A DNA stretch of 33,969 nt from Clostridium celatum DSM 1785 (GTDB lineage Bacteria > Bacillota > Clostridia > Clostridiales > Clostridiaceae), in the NCBI RefSeq assembly GCF_000320405.1, contig NZ_KB291713.1, forward strand, positions 1 to 33,969, in the 5' to 3' direction. The position numbers were made by a program, and so were the translations under genes. The notes beneath the pieces are model-generated. The model was not told where the DNA came from. It searched no databases and saw only the letters and a list, made by a program, of their open reading frames with translations. Shown in pieces: positions 20,043-30,064 of this stretch (its first letter is position 1; every line of letters begins with the position of its first letter).

Positions 20043-22043
20043 ATGAAAGAGGTTTTGATTGATTTTGACAATAAAAGTCCTAGTAATTTAAATGAAGATA
20101 TAAATATAGCTGCATTTTTAAGTGCTAAAGATGATATAGAGTACAAATTTATAGAAGGATTAGATGGAGTTTGGACGCCAATAAGAGATTTTGAGAAAAA
20201 TAATATATGTACTTGGAGACCAAAAAGACCAGGTAAGTATATGATAATGGTTCAAGGTAAGTCTAGTAACTGTAAAAATTTTTATGATTATTTAGGTAGA
20301 GCGGAATACGAAATAATAGAAAATAAAAACTTAATTAAAGAAGTTAATGTCGATAAATATAAAGTTGTTGTTGGAGAAAAAGTAAACATTGATGTAGTAG
20401 TTGAAGAAGAGTTAGTATTATATAGATTTTGGATAAAGGGGAAACAAGATTGGGAGATATTAAGAGATTATACTACAGAAAAAAGCTTTGTATTTACGGC
20501 AAAAGAAAGTGGAAATGTTGAAATATTAATAGAGTGCAAAAAAGTATCTTCAGATAAAAATGTTGATGATTTTACTACTATAAAAATTCAAGTTAAGAAT
20601 TTGGATGAAATAGAAATAAAAAATTTTTCATGCCTTACTAATGCAATGCTTATTAATGAAGAATTGGTATTTAGAGTAGAAGCTACTTATTCATCTAATA
20701 GACCATTATTATATAAGTTTTTAAGAATATCCAAAGATGGAAAAGTAACTTGTGTACAAGATTTTTCATCTAAAAGTATAGTTTCATTTAAAGAGAATGA
20801 AGCTGGTGAATATAAATTATTATGTTTAGTTAGAGATATGTTTTCTACAAAACAATATGATGATAGGGCATTAATTCACTATAAAGTGGAGCCCTATAAT
20901 GAAGTTAGGATTAGAAGGTTTACTACGGATTTAGCATCACCACAAGCAGCTAAAAATTTTATTAATTTAAAGGCCGAAGTTACTGGAGGAAGAGAATTAT
21001 TATACAGATATATTATAGAAGGACCAATTTCAGATGATAGTGGATATATAAGAAGAGAAGAATTTTCATGGCAGCCAAAAGAGGAAGGAAAGTATAAATT
21101 AACATTAAAAGCTAAGGATATATCTTATAAGGAAGATTATGAGGATATTGCTTATATTTATTATGAAATTTATAAGAATGGTGAAAAGCCAGTAAGAATA
21201 ACAGGGATAACTTGTGATAAAGGAAGAAAGTGTTTAGTTGATAAGCCTGTAAATATAAAGGTTAAAACTGAAGGAGGAAGAAAAGTACTTCATAAGTTTA
21301 CAATATATAAAAATGGTGTAGAAAAGGAAGCTATAGATTATTGTAATAATAATTGGGTTGATTTTATACCAACAGAACCAGGTGAGTATGAAGTAGAAAT
21401 AAAAGTTAAAGATGAATTTTCAGCAAAAGAATATGATTCATCATCGTCAATATATATAGAAGCAAAAGATTATGTAAGTGCAGATATTGAATATGTATTA
21501 TTAAATAGCAGAGAATATTATTTGGTTGGAGATATTATTAATATTGAAGCAATAATGAAAAATACTAAAGATACATTAGTTAAATTTGTTACTAAAATTA
21601 ATACACATGAAGTGGAAAACACTGGGTTTATAGAAGAAAAAGCATTAAGAGTAAAACCGAAGTGTCCTGGAAAATATACTTTTGTTATTTATGCTAAAAA
21701 TAAAAAATCACCAGAAGAATTTGATAGTAAAAAGGAAGTTACTATCTATGTTCATGATGTTTCACCAGTAAATGAAACAAATTTAAAATCTTCTTCAGAT
21801 AAGGTAAAAATAGGAGAAGATATAACTTTTGAGGTGACTTCTAAAGGTGGAAAAGATGTCTGTTATGAATTTTATATAATGATTAATGGAGATTGGGTAT
21901 TGGCTCAAAGTTATAGTAGAAAAAATTACTATACTTTTCTTCCATTTAAAGAAGGTAAGTATAGAGTTTTAGCATTAAGTAAAAGTTTTTATAAAAATAT
22001 AGCTTATGAAGATTATAGTACAATTGAATTTGAAGTAGTATAA
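20043..22043 (+). CDS. Leaderless protein of seven Y_Y_Y-type repeats
   Basis: This 666-residue protein is composed almost entirely of about seven copies of a roughly 95-residue beta module. Each copy has a strand with aromatic residues (LLYKF, LLYRY, VLHKF, VCYEF), a middle W/F (DFSSKS, DYCNNN, SYSRKN) and a closing P-G-K/E-Y strand (RPGKYMIMVQGK, EAGEYKLLC, EEGKYKLTLKAKD, EPGEYEVEIKVKD, CPGKYTFVIYAKN, KEGKYRVLAL). This matches the triple-tyrosine (Y_Y_Y) repeat seen in sensor proteins. No signal peptide, membrane helix or catalytic domain is present, so it should be cytoplasmic. The frame opens at GTG 20031, but the ATG at 20043 has a GGGGTGGG site upstream and starts directly with the first repeat. 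A TATAAT lies at 19932. Function is unknown; a ligand-binding or scaffold role is a guess. Confidence 0.85.
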   Translation: MKEVLIDFDNKSPSNLNEDINIAAFLSAKDDIEYKFIEGLDGVWTPIRDFEKNNICTWRPKRPGKYMIMVQGKSSNCKNFYDYLGRAEYEIIENKNLIKEVNVDKYKVVVGEKVNIDVVVEEELVLYRFWIKGKQDWEILRDYTTEKSFVFTAKESGNVEILIECKKVSSDKNVDDFTTIKIQVKNLDEIEIKNFSCLTNAMLINEELVFRVEATYSSNRPLLYKFLRISKDGKVTCVQDFSSKSIVSFKENEAGEYKLLCLVRDMFSTKQYDDRALIHYKVEPYNEVRIRRFTTDLASPQAAKNFINLKAEVTGGRELLYRYIIEGPISDDSGYIRREEFSWQPKEEGKYKLTLKAKDISYKEDYEDIAYIYYEIYKNGEKPVRITGITCDKGRKCLVDKPVNIKVKTEGGRKVLHKFTIYKNGVEKEAIDYCNNNWVDFIPTEPGEYEVEIKVKDEFSAKEYDSSSSIYIEAKDYVSADIEYVLLNSREYYLVGDIINIEAIMKNTKDTLVKFVTKINTHEVENTGFIEEKALRVKPKCPGKYTFVIYAKNKKSPEEFDSKKEVTIYVHDVSPVNETNLKSSSDKVKIGEDITFEVTSKGGKDVCYEFYIMINGDWVLAQSYSRKNYYTFLPFKEGKYRVLALSKSFYKNIAYEDYSTIEFEVV

Positions 22044-22052
22044 AATATGAAT

Positions 22053-22100
22053 TGAGGGTATATTAAAATTAATTTTGATATGGCCTCATTTTATTGTTTT
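22053..22100 (+). terminator. Terminator after the Y_Y_Y-repeat gene
   Basis: A 17-position stem (22053-22069 with 22072-22088; TGAGG...CCTCA at the base) has one mismatch and two G-U pairs, a two-base apex that would open in practice, and then TTTTATTGTTTT. Confidence 0.7.
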
Positions 22101-22101
22101 C

Positions 22102-22130
22102 TTGCATTTGTGGAATATTAATAATAGAAT
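22102..22130 (+). promoter_or_regulatory. Possible promoter of the RsuA-family gene
   Basis: TTGCAT (22102-22107), a 17-base spacer and TAGAAT (22125-22130), 30 bases before the start codon and just after a terminator. Confidence 0.42.
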
Positions 22131-22160
22131 AGGCTATATAAAAGATTTACGAGGTGTTTT

Positions 22161-22877
22161 ATGGAAAGACTAGATAAAGTACTATCTAATTTAGGATATG
22201 GTACAAGAAAAGAACTTAAGAAAATTTGTAGAAGTGGCTTAGTTGAAGTAAATGGAGAGTTAGCAAAAGATAGCGGAATGCAAGTAGATCCTGAAAATGA
22301 TAAGATAGTTATAAATGGTGAGGAAATATTTTATAGAAAATATATTTATTTAATGATGAATAAACCTGATGGAGTAGTTTCTGCAACTTATGATAATAGG
22401 GATGAAACTGTTATAGATTTACTTGAAGTTGAACATCAAGTATTTGAACCATTCCCGGTAGGAAGATTAGATAAGGATACAGTAGGGTTACTATTATTAA
22501 CTAATGATGGTGAGTTAAATCATAGATTAATTTCACCAAAATGGAAAGTTGATAAGGTGTATTTTGCTAAAATTGATAAAAAGGTTACAGAAGAGGATGT
22601 TAAAAAATTTAAAGCAGGCATAACTTTAGATGACGGTTACCTTTGTAAAGAAGCAAAACTTGAAATATTAAATGCAAGTGACGAAGGTTCTGATGTTATG
22701 GTTACTATTCAAGAAGGTAAATTCCACCAAGTTAAAAGAATGTTTGAAGCGGTAGGTAAAACTGTAGTTTACTTAAAAAGAACAGAATTTGGAACATTAC
22801 CTTTAGATGAAGAGCTTGAGGAAGGCGAATATAGAGAGCTTACAGATGAAGAATTAGCAATATTAAAGAGTTTTTAG
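22161..22877 (+). CDS. rsuA: Pseudouridine synthase, RsuA family
   Basis: This enzyme isomerises a specific uridine to pseudouridine in rRNA; RsuA acts on 16S rRNA (U516 in E. coli numbering). The layout is an S4 RNA-binding domain at about 1-60 (ERLDKVLSNLGYGTRKE) and a catalytic domain with the family signature GRLDKDTVGLLLLTNDG at 101-117, where Asp104 is the catalytic aspartate. Downstream is the typical EGKFHQVKRMFEAVG segment near 185-199. At 238 residues the length is normal for RsuA. The ATG follows ACGAGGTG. RsuA and RluB/RluE-type enzymes are close relatives, so the exact uridine is inferred. A weak hairpin (22894-22912) follows. Confidence 0.93.
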   Translation: MERLDKVLSNLGYGTRKELKKICRSGLVEVNGELAKDSGMQVDPENDKIVINGEEIFYRKYIYLMMNKPDGVVSATYDNRDETVIDLLEVEHQVFEPFPVGRLDKDTVGLLLLTNDGELNHRLISPKWKVDKVYFAKIDKKVTEEDVKKFKAGITLDDGYLCKEAKLEILNASDEGSDVMVTIQEGKFHQVKRMFEAVGKTVVYLKRTEFGTLPLDEELEEGEYRELTDEELAILKSF

Positions 22878-22948
22878 CGAATTAAAAGTAAAAATGAATA
22901 AAAAATATTCATAATATATAAAATAAGCAAGATAATTTTCAAAAAGTA

Positions 22949-22977
22949 TTGCAATATAAAAAGTTCTCTACTATAAT
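22949..22977 (+). promoter_or_regulatory. Strong promoter for a putative small RNA
   Basis: TTGCAA (22949-22954), 17 bases, then a perfect TATAAT (22972-22977). Transcription would start around 22984. The only thing before the terminator ending at 23071 is a non-coding stretch of about 88 bases. Confidence 0.75.
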
Positions 22978-22983
22978 TATTAT

Positions 22984-23073
22984 GCAAGGATAAATAAAAG
23001 GAATAAATAGCCCCCTTTTTATTTATTGCTTATTGCTGAAGCGCAACCTAGCCCCAAGGGTTGCGTTTTTTGT
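22984..23073 (+). ncRNA. Putative small RNA with two UAGCCC-loop hairpins
   Basis: Between a consensus promoter and a T run lie two hairpins. Hairpin 1 pairs 22990-23001 (ATAAATAAAAGG) with 23014-23026 over 12 pairs with one bulged T, leaving a 12-base loop that ends in UAGCCC (23008-23013). Hairpin 2 pairs CGCAACC (23042-23048) with GGTTGCG (23059-23065) around a 10-base loop containing UAGCCCC (23049-23055), followed by TTTTTT, so it is also the terminator. No start codon with a ribosome binding site lies inside. The repeated C-rich loops resemble those of Gram-positive regulatory RNAs that bind G-rich ribosome binding sites. I do not recognise a named family. The alternative is an attenuated leader of the distant pcrA gene. 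Confidence 0.6.
23042..23071 (+). terminator. Terminator of the putative small RNA
   Basis: A seven-pair GC-rich stem CGCAACC/GGTTGCG is followed by six T (23066-23071). Confidence 0.85.
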
Positions 23074-23123
23074 TATTTAAAAATATATAAATGAAAATAT
23101 AATAATAAATTAAAGTAGTATTT

Positions 23124-23152
23124 AAGAAACTGTTTTGCAGTTTCTTTTTTTG
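23124..23152 (+). terminator. Second intrinsic terminator in the gap before pcrA
   Basis: AAGAAACTG (23124-23132) pairs with CAGTTTCTT (23138-23146) and is followed by a T run to 23151. It lies about 50 bases after the first terminator and could catch readthrough. From 23153 to the pcrA promoter nothing else is recognisable. Confidence 0.8.
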
Positions 23153-23355
23153 TTTAGATAAATTTGTTAAATGTTACGTTAATTAAGTTAAACTTGGTAA
23201 TAATAAATTTATGTAGCGATTTTTAGTTAACATAAGTAAGAATTTAAATCTTTTATTTAGGAGAACTTAACTGAAATTCCAAATTTGTTTAGACAATTAA
23301 AGTTATATATAGTTAGTATATTAACTAAATTAAAATGTAGAAACTTATTTATATA

Positions 23356-23364
23356 TGCTATAAT
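23356..23364 (+). promoter_or_regulatory. Extended -10 promoter of pcrA
   Basis: TG-C-TATAAT with a poor -35 region (TGTAGA). It is 74 bases before the pcrA start codon. Confidence 0.5.
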
Positions 23365-23437
23365 AACTTTTAGTGAGATTATACGTTCGATTTTAAAAGA
23401 AGGTATGTAATATATGTTTTGAAGGGAGGATGTTCTT

Positions 23438-25774
23438 TTGGATTTAAAATCTTTACTTAATAAAGAACAATATGAAGGTGCGGTAACGGTAGAGGGACCT
23501 GTACTTATTTTAGCAGGTGCTGGTTCTGGGAAAACTAGAGTATTAACTCATAGAATGGCTCATATGATAGAGGATTTAAATATCTTTCCATACAAGATAT
23601 TAGCTATAACTTTTACTAATAAGGCTGCAAAAGAAATGCAAGAAAGAGTTCAGGCTCTTATAGGTGATAGAGCTAATGATATGTGGATTTCAACTTTTCA
23701 CTCAACTTGTGTAAGAATTTTAAGAAGAGAAATTGAAAAGCTTGGATATAAAAAGAACTTTACGATATATGATGGAACAGATCAAAAGACGCTTATAAAA
23801 GAGTGTATCAAACTACTTCAAATTAATGATAAAGAAATAACAGAACAAGAAATAATGAGTAAGATAAGTAAGGCAAAGGACAATATGCAAAGTGCAGATT
23901 CTTACTATAGAGAAAATGAATCAAACTTTAGAGAAAAGAAAATTGCTGAAGTTTATAAAATGTATCAAAAAAGATTAAAGGAAAATAACGCATTAGATTT
24001 TGACGATTTAATTTGTAAAACTGTAGAATTATTTAAGAAGGATGCCGAAACTTTAGAATTTTATCAGAGAAAATTCCAATATATTATGGTAGATGAGTAT
24101 CAAGATACAAATGGAGCTCAATATGAACTTGTTAGATTGCTTGCTGCAAAACACCGTAATATATGTGTTGTAGGGGATGATGACCAATGTATCTACCAAT
24201 GGAGAGGTGCAGATATTAAGAATATCTTAGGATTTGAAAAGGACTATCCAGATGCAAAGGTAATTAAATTAGAACAAAATTATAGATCTAAAGGAAATAT
24301 TTTAGATGCTGCAAATGTTGTTATTGTAAATAATTCAAATAGAAAGAGTAAAGTACTTAGAACAGAGCAAGAGGCAGGTAATAAAATTAAGATATATAGA
24401 GCGTATTCTGATGGTGATGAAGGTACTTTTGTAGCTAATCAAATCCAAAAGATAAAGCAAGAACAAGATAAGCAATATAAGGATTTTGCTATACTTTACA
24501 GAACTAATGCTCAATCTCGTATATTTGAAGAAAGTTTAAGAAGAGCAGGAGTAGCATACAAAATTGTTGGTGGAACCAAGTTCTATGATAGAAAAGAAAT
24601 TAAAGATATGTTAAGTTACTTAAAGGTTCTTGTAAATCCTTCAGATAGTATAGCGTTAAGAAGAATAATAAACGTTCCTAAGAGAGGAATTGGTGATGCA
24701 ACTATTCAAAAAGTATTAGATTTTGCAGAAAGTTATGAATTACCTTTATGGGATGCTTTATCTGAAGTTAGAACCATACCAACTTTAACTGCAAGAAATT
24801 GTGCAGGTATCGAAAAGTTTATGGAACTTATGGAAAACTTAATGATGCTTTCTGAAACTGTACCAGTATCACATTTAATTGAAACTATATTAGAAGATAC
24901 AGGATATATAAAAGAACTTGAAGCCTCAAAACAAATTGAAGATAAGAGTAGAATAGAAAACTTAAAAGAATTAGTATCTGATGCCGTTGATTTTGAAAAA
25001 TCATATGAAAAAGAAAAACAATCAGGAAATGCCGATTTTGATATAAACAAAACACAATTAGAAGCTTATTTAGAAAAAGTATCTCTTGTTCAAGATACAG
25101 ATAAACTTGATGATGAAGAAAATGAAAATGGAACTGTAGTTTTAATGACTATCCATAGTGCAAAAGGACTAGAGTTCCCAGTAGTATTTATGGTTGGAAT
25201 GGAAAATGGAATATTCCCAGGGCAAGCTTCATTTAATAGTGAGGCTGAAATGGAAGAATCAAGAAGACTTTGCTATGTTGGTATAACTAGGGCAAAAGAA
25301 ACTTTATTCATGACATCAGCAGAAGTTAGAAGAGTATTTGGTAGAACTGTAGCTTATCCTCAATCAGATTTTATTTCAGAAATTAAATCTGATCTTAGAG
25401 AATATGTAACTATGACAGGCGATTCTAAAGATGTAACTTCGCCTTCAGGTGCAAGTACTGTAAATGGAAGATTTAAGCCAGCACAAAGTAATCCACATAG
25501 CTTAAGAAGTAACTATGGAACTTTTGAGAATAGAAATTTTGGTGGAGGAGCTAGTGGGGCAAGTTCATCAAAAGTGGCAAATTCAGCATCTATAGGTACA
25601 ACTATGTCACCAGCAGAAGCGACTATGGGAAGAAAAGTTAAGCATGATAAATTTGGAGAAGGGACAATAGTTGCAGTAGCAGATTCAAATGGAGATAAGA
25701 AATTAACAATAGCATTTAATAATCAAGGAGTTAAGATGTTATTATTATCAAAAGCAAACCTAGAATTATTATAG
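23438..25774 (+). CDS. pcrA: ATP-dependent DNA helicase PcrA
   Basis: This is a UvrD/Rep-family superfamily 1A 3'-5' helicase acting in DNA repair, plasmid replication and removal of obstacles from DNA. Motifs appear in order: Walker A GAGSGKT at 27-33, ITFTNKAAKEM (Ia) near 63, Walker B VDEYQDTN near 218-225, GDDDQCIYQWRGA (III) near 247, QNYRS (IV) near 279, TIHSAKGLEFP near 569-579 (V) and YVGITRAKE (VI) near 609. The C-terminus (about 735-778, GRKVKHDKFGEGTIVAV) is the Tudor-like domain that contacts RNA polymerase, after a Ser/Gly-rich linker. At 778 residues the length is typical. The start codon is TTG, preceded by GGGAGG. LigA follows 126 bases later, the common pcrA-ligA pairing of Firmicutes. 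Confidence 0.96.
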   Translation: MDLKSLLNKEQYEGAVTVEGPVLILAGAGSGKTRVLTHRMAHMIEDLNIFPYKILAITFTNKAAKEMQERVQALIGDRANDMWISTFHSTCVRILRREIEKLGYKKNFTIYDGTDQKTLIKECIKLLQINDKEITEQEIMSKISKAKDNMQSADSYYRENESNFREKKIAEVYKMYQKRLKENNALDFDDLICKTVELFKKDAETLEFYQRKFQYIMVDEYQDTNGAQYELVRLLAAKHRNICVVGDDDQCIYQWRGADIKNILGFEKDYPDAKVIKLEQNYRSKGNILDAANVVIVNNSNRKSKVLRTEQEAGNKIKIYRAYSDGDEGTFVANQIQKIKQEQDKQYKDFAILYRTNAQSRIFEESLRRAGVAYKIVGGTKFYDRKEIKDMLSYLKVLVNPSDSIALRRIINVPKRGIGDATIQKVLDFAESYELPLWDALSEVRTIPTLTARNCAGIEKFMELMENLMMLSETVPVSHLIETILEDTGYIKELEASKQIEDKSRIENLKELVSDAVDFEKSYEKEKQSGNADFDINKTQLEAYLEKVSLVQDTDKLDDEENENGTVVLMTIHSAKGLEFPVVFMVGMENGIFPGQASFNSEAEMEESRRLCYVGITRAKETLFMTSAEVRRVFGRTVAYPQSDFISEIKSDLREYVTMTGDSKDVTSPSGASTVNGRFKPAQSNPHSLRSNYGTFENRNFGGGASGASSSKVANSASIGTTMSPAEATMGRKVKHDKFGEGTIVAVADSNGDKKLTIAFNNQGVKMLLLSKANLELL

Positions 25775-25900
25775 TTAGTAGTTTATTTAAGATATAAAGT
25801 ATAGGTAAAGAGTTGTAAATGGCAAATTTGAAGTTGATTATGAGACACTTTAATTTGTCATTTATAATTTTAAATTTACAAAGAGTGGAGTTGTAGTTAA

Positions 25901-27889
<1,989 letters not shown>

Positions 27890-27893
27890 AAAT

Positions 27894-27953
27894 AAAAAAT
27901 GGCAAGTGAAGTATAAAATTACTAGTGTAATTACTTCTATTTGCCATTTTTTT
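27894..27953. terminator. Bidirectional terminator between ligA and the 27963 gene
   Basis: A-rich AAAAAATGGCAA pairs with TTGCCATTTTTT around an inner stem (GAAGT...ACTTC, AATTAC...GTAATT). T runs follow on both strands, serving ligA (plus) and the convergent small membrane-protein gene (minus). Confidence 0.9.
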
Positions 27954-27962
27954 ATTAAGTAT

Positions 27963-28259
27963 TTATTTTACGTTATCATCAAATTTAATGATATTATCAT
28001 CTTCATCTAAAAAATTATCAAAATTAAAATCTGTATCAACGCTTATATCATTATCTAAGTTTTTAGTGTTTTTATAAGATTTTTCAAGTGATGATATACT
28101 TGTGTTTATTTTTTCAAGTAAGAAGTTTTGTATCCTTTGATTTTTAAACATTTTAATAAAAATTATAAAGGACCATATTCCAATAAACATAAAGCAAATC
28201 ATGAATATTATAGCAACTGATTGAAATATTATTTGAACAACTTGTAATGCAACTGACAT
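27963..28259 (-). CDS. Small single-pass membrane protein, unknown function
   Basis: The protein has 98 residues. Residues 4-37 form a long hydrophobic segment (one long or two short helices, VVQIIFQSVAIIFMICFMFIGIWSFIIFI), followed by a short basic stretch KMFKNQRIQ, a helical region, and an Asp/Asn/Phe-rich acidic tail (DFNFDNFLDEDD). The tail should be cytoplasmic by the positive-inside rule. The start is well supported by AAGGAGGTG on the minus strand about eight bases upstream. An extended -10 (minus strand, 28295-28303) lies upstream. No family recognised. It is divergent from the OppA-like gene, with a gap of about 180 bases, so shared regulation is possible but not shown. Confidence 0.75.
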   Translation of the reverse strand: MSVALQVVQIIFQSVAIIFMICFMFIGIWSFIIFIKMFKNQRIQNFLLEKINTSISSLEKSYKNTKNLDNDISVDTDFNFDNFLDEDDNIIKFDDNVK

Positions 28260-28294
28260 ATATCAGCACCTCCTTAAAATTGTTTACTTAAATG

Positions 28295-28303
28295 ATTATA
28301 TCA
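28295..28303 (-). promoter_or_regulatory. Extended -10 promoter for the 27963 gene
   Basis: On the minus strand the site reads TG-A-TATAAT, about 36 bases before the start codon. The -35 region is weak. Confidence 0.5.
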
Positions 28304-28438
28304 TAAAAAATAAGGAAGGAAATGAATAAATAACATAAAAGTGTATTTAATATACAAAAAATGGATTAACAACTTGAAAAAATGGCTATAATATCTAATA
28401 AAAAATATAAGAGAAATATTAGTTTGAGGAGGATTTTA

Positions 28439-29929
28439 GTGAAAAAAACTATAGCAGTAATAATAATTTCTATAATAACTATACTATTTTTGCTTGGTTT
28501 TATAGATAGGTCACCTAACCAAGTTATTAATAATGAGTCAGATGTTATTTACTCAATAAATAATATAGAAACTAATTTAAAATCCATTGGTAATTTAGAT
28601 AAAAGAGAACAAGATATAATTTGTGCAGTTAGTAAAGGGTTAGTAGAACTTGATATAGATGGTGAAATAGTACCTTCATTAGCAGAGAGCGTTAATATTA
28701 GTGAAGATGGGCTAGAATATGTCTTTAAAATAAGAGATGATGTTTATTGGAGTGATGGAAATAAAATTACTCCAGAAGATATTGTATTAGCATTTAGAGA
28801 GATAATTACAGAAGAAGAAGATATATCTGCACTATTAAATGTTTTTGGTGTTACAGATTATATAAATAGTAATAAGTTGTTTTCTGAAACAGTAGCAATA
28901 AGTAGTAATGAAGATAGTGTAATAATTAAATTAAATTATCCAGATAGCAATTTTTTAGTAGAACTTTCAAAGCCACAATATAGAGTGAGAAAAGGGTTAT
29001 TGTTTTGGGAAGACTTGGGTTCAAATTTTAATAATATAGTGTATTCAGGTGATTATTTTATTAGTTCTATAAATGAAAATGAAATTATATTGAGTAGAAG
29101 TAGTAAGTCAAATTTAGAATTAGCGAAAACTATACATTTAGTAAAAGATAATGGTGAGGATTTAGCTTTAGCTGCTTTTGAAATTGGAAGTAGGGATGTT
29201 GTAGTAGATCCACCAAAAAGTCAATTACAACGATTAAAGGAAGCAGGAAAGTTAATTACTATTCCATCAAGTAAAGCTATATATTTAGCATTTAATATAA
29301 ATAATGATAATATTACATCTGCTTCAAAAAAAGAATTATTTAGATTGGTAAACAGGGCTATTGAAGATTATCAAAATATAAATAGTATTTCTGTTGATTT
29401 AGCAGAATGTAGTTATCTTAGAGATGATAAAGAAGATTTAACTAAACTTCAAACTAGAAATGTTATGATAAATACGGAGGAAGAAGCGGAGTTACCAAGT
29501 AAGGTTGTATTAGTTGCAGAAGAAACATTATTAAACAAGGATTTAACAGATTTCTTAATAAGTTGGTTTGATGATAACACAGATGTAATCCTAGTTGTTA
29601 ATTTATTGCCAGATGAAGATATGAAATCTATCAGTGAAAAAAATTATTATGATATAGCATTAATAAATGTAGATGCAAGTTTGGATAGTGAAGAATTAAT
29701 AAATACGCTATCTAGTTATATTACAGAAGAATCAAGAGAAATGATAAGTAATAGTGTTACTATACAAGAAAGAGAAGAATTATTTGCAGAGATAGAAGAA
29801 GATTTATTTAATACTTATAAAATATTACCTTTATTATTTTACAATGATAATATAGCAATTAATGGTGAATTAACAGATGATTTATTAGATGGCAATGGAA
29901 ATATAATTTTTAGAAATCTAACTAAATAA
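28439..29929 (+). CDS. OppA-like solute-binding protein without lipobox (family 5)
   Basis: This resembles the extracytoplasmic peptide-binding proteins of ABC transporters (SBP family 5). After an N-terminal hydrophobic segment (KKTIAVIIISIITILFLLGF) come the typical early region ICAVSKGLVELDIDGEIVPSLAESVNISEDG and the signature VYWSDGNKITPEDIVLAFREI, with weaker similarity to the end (YKILPLLFYN). The open frame extends to ATG 28382, but that codon has no ribosome binding site and overlaps a TATAAT; GTG 28439 is preceded by GAGGAGG and gives a 496-residue protein with a short signal or anchor, so I chose it. No Cys follows the hydrophobic segment, so it is not a lipoprotein and probably stays membrane-anchored. 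No permease or ATPase genes are nearby. Confidence 0.8.
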   Translation: MKKTIAVIIISIITILFLLGFIDRSPNQVINNESDVIYSINNIETNLKSIGNLDKREQDIICAVSKGLVELDIDGEIVPSLAESVNISEDGLEYVFKIRDDVYWSDGNKITPEDIVLAFREIITEEEDISALLNVFGVTDYINSNKLFSETVAISSNEDSVIIKLNYPDSNFLVELSKPQYRVRKGLLFWEDLGSNFNNIVYSGDYFISSINENEIILSRSSKSNLELAKTIHLVKDNGEDLALAAFEIGSRDVVVDPPKSQLQRLKEAGKLITIPSSKAIYLAFNINNDNITSASKKELFRLVNRAIEDYQNINSISVDLAECSYLRDDKEDLTKLQTRNVMINTEEEAELPSKVVLVAEETLLNKDLTDFLISWFDDNTDVILVVNLLPDEDMKSISEKNYYDIALINVDASLDSEELINTLSSYITEESREMISNSVTIQEREELFAEIEEDLFNTYKILPLLFYNDNIAINGELTDDLLDGNGNIIFRNLTK

Positions 29930-29969
29930 GATATAGCTGTTGAAGAATTTCGGCAGCTATATCTTATTT
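29924..29969 (+). terminator. Perfect hairpin after the OppA-like gene
   Basis: AAATAAGATATAGCTG (29924-29939) pairs perfectly with 29954-29969 around a 14-base loop and includes the stop codon. The T run is poor (TTATTTA), so termination efficiency is uncertain. It also lies downstream of the convergent minus-strand gene and might serve both. Confidence 0.6.
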
Positions 29970-30064
29970 ATGAATAATTAAAGAAAATTTATTGATGGTA
30001 TTGCTTTGTAAGATAAGTTAAACTAATTAAATTAAGTGTATGAATTTTTGTGAAATTTGAAAGT

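Noticed and set aside
28382..28438. ATG start for the OppA-like gene
   Set aside because: No ribosome binding site and a TATAAT overlaps it; GTG 28439 follows GAGGAGG.
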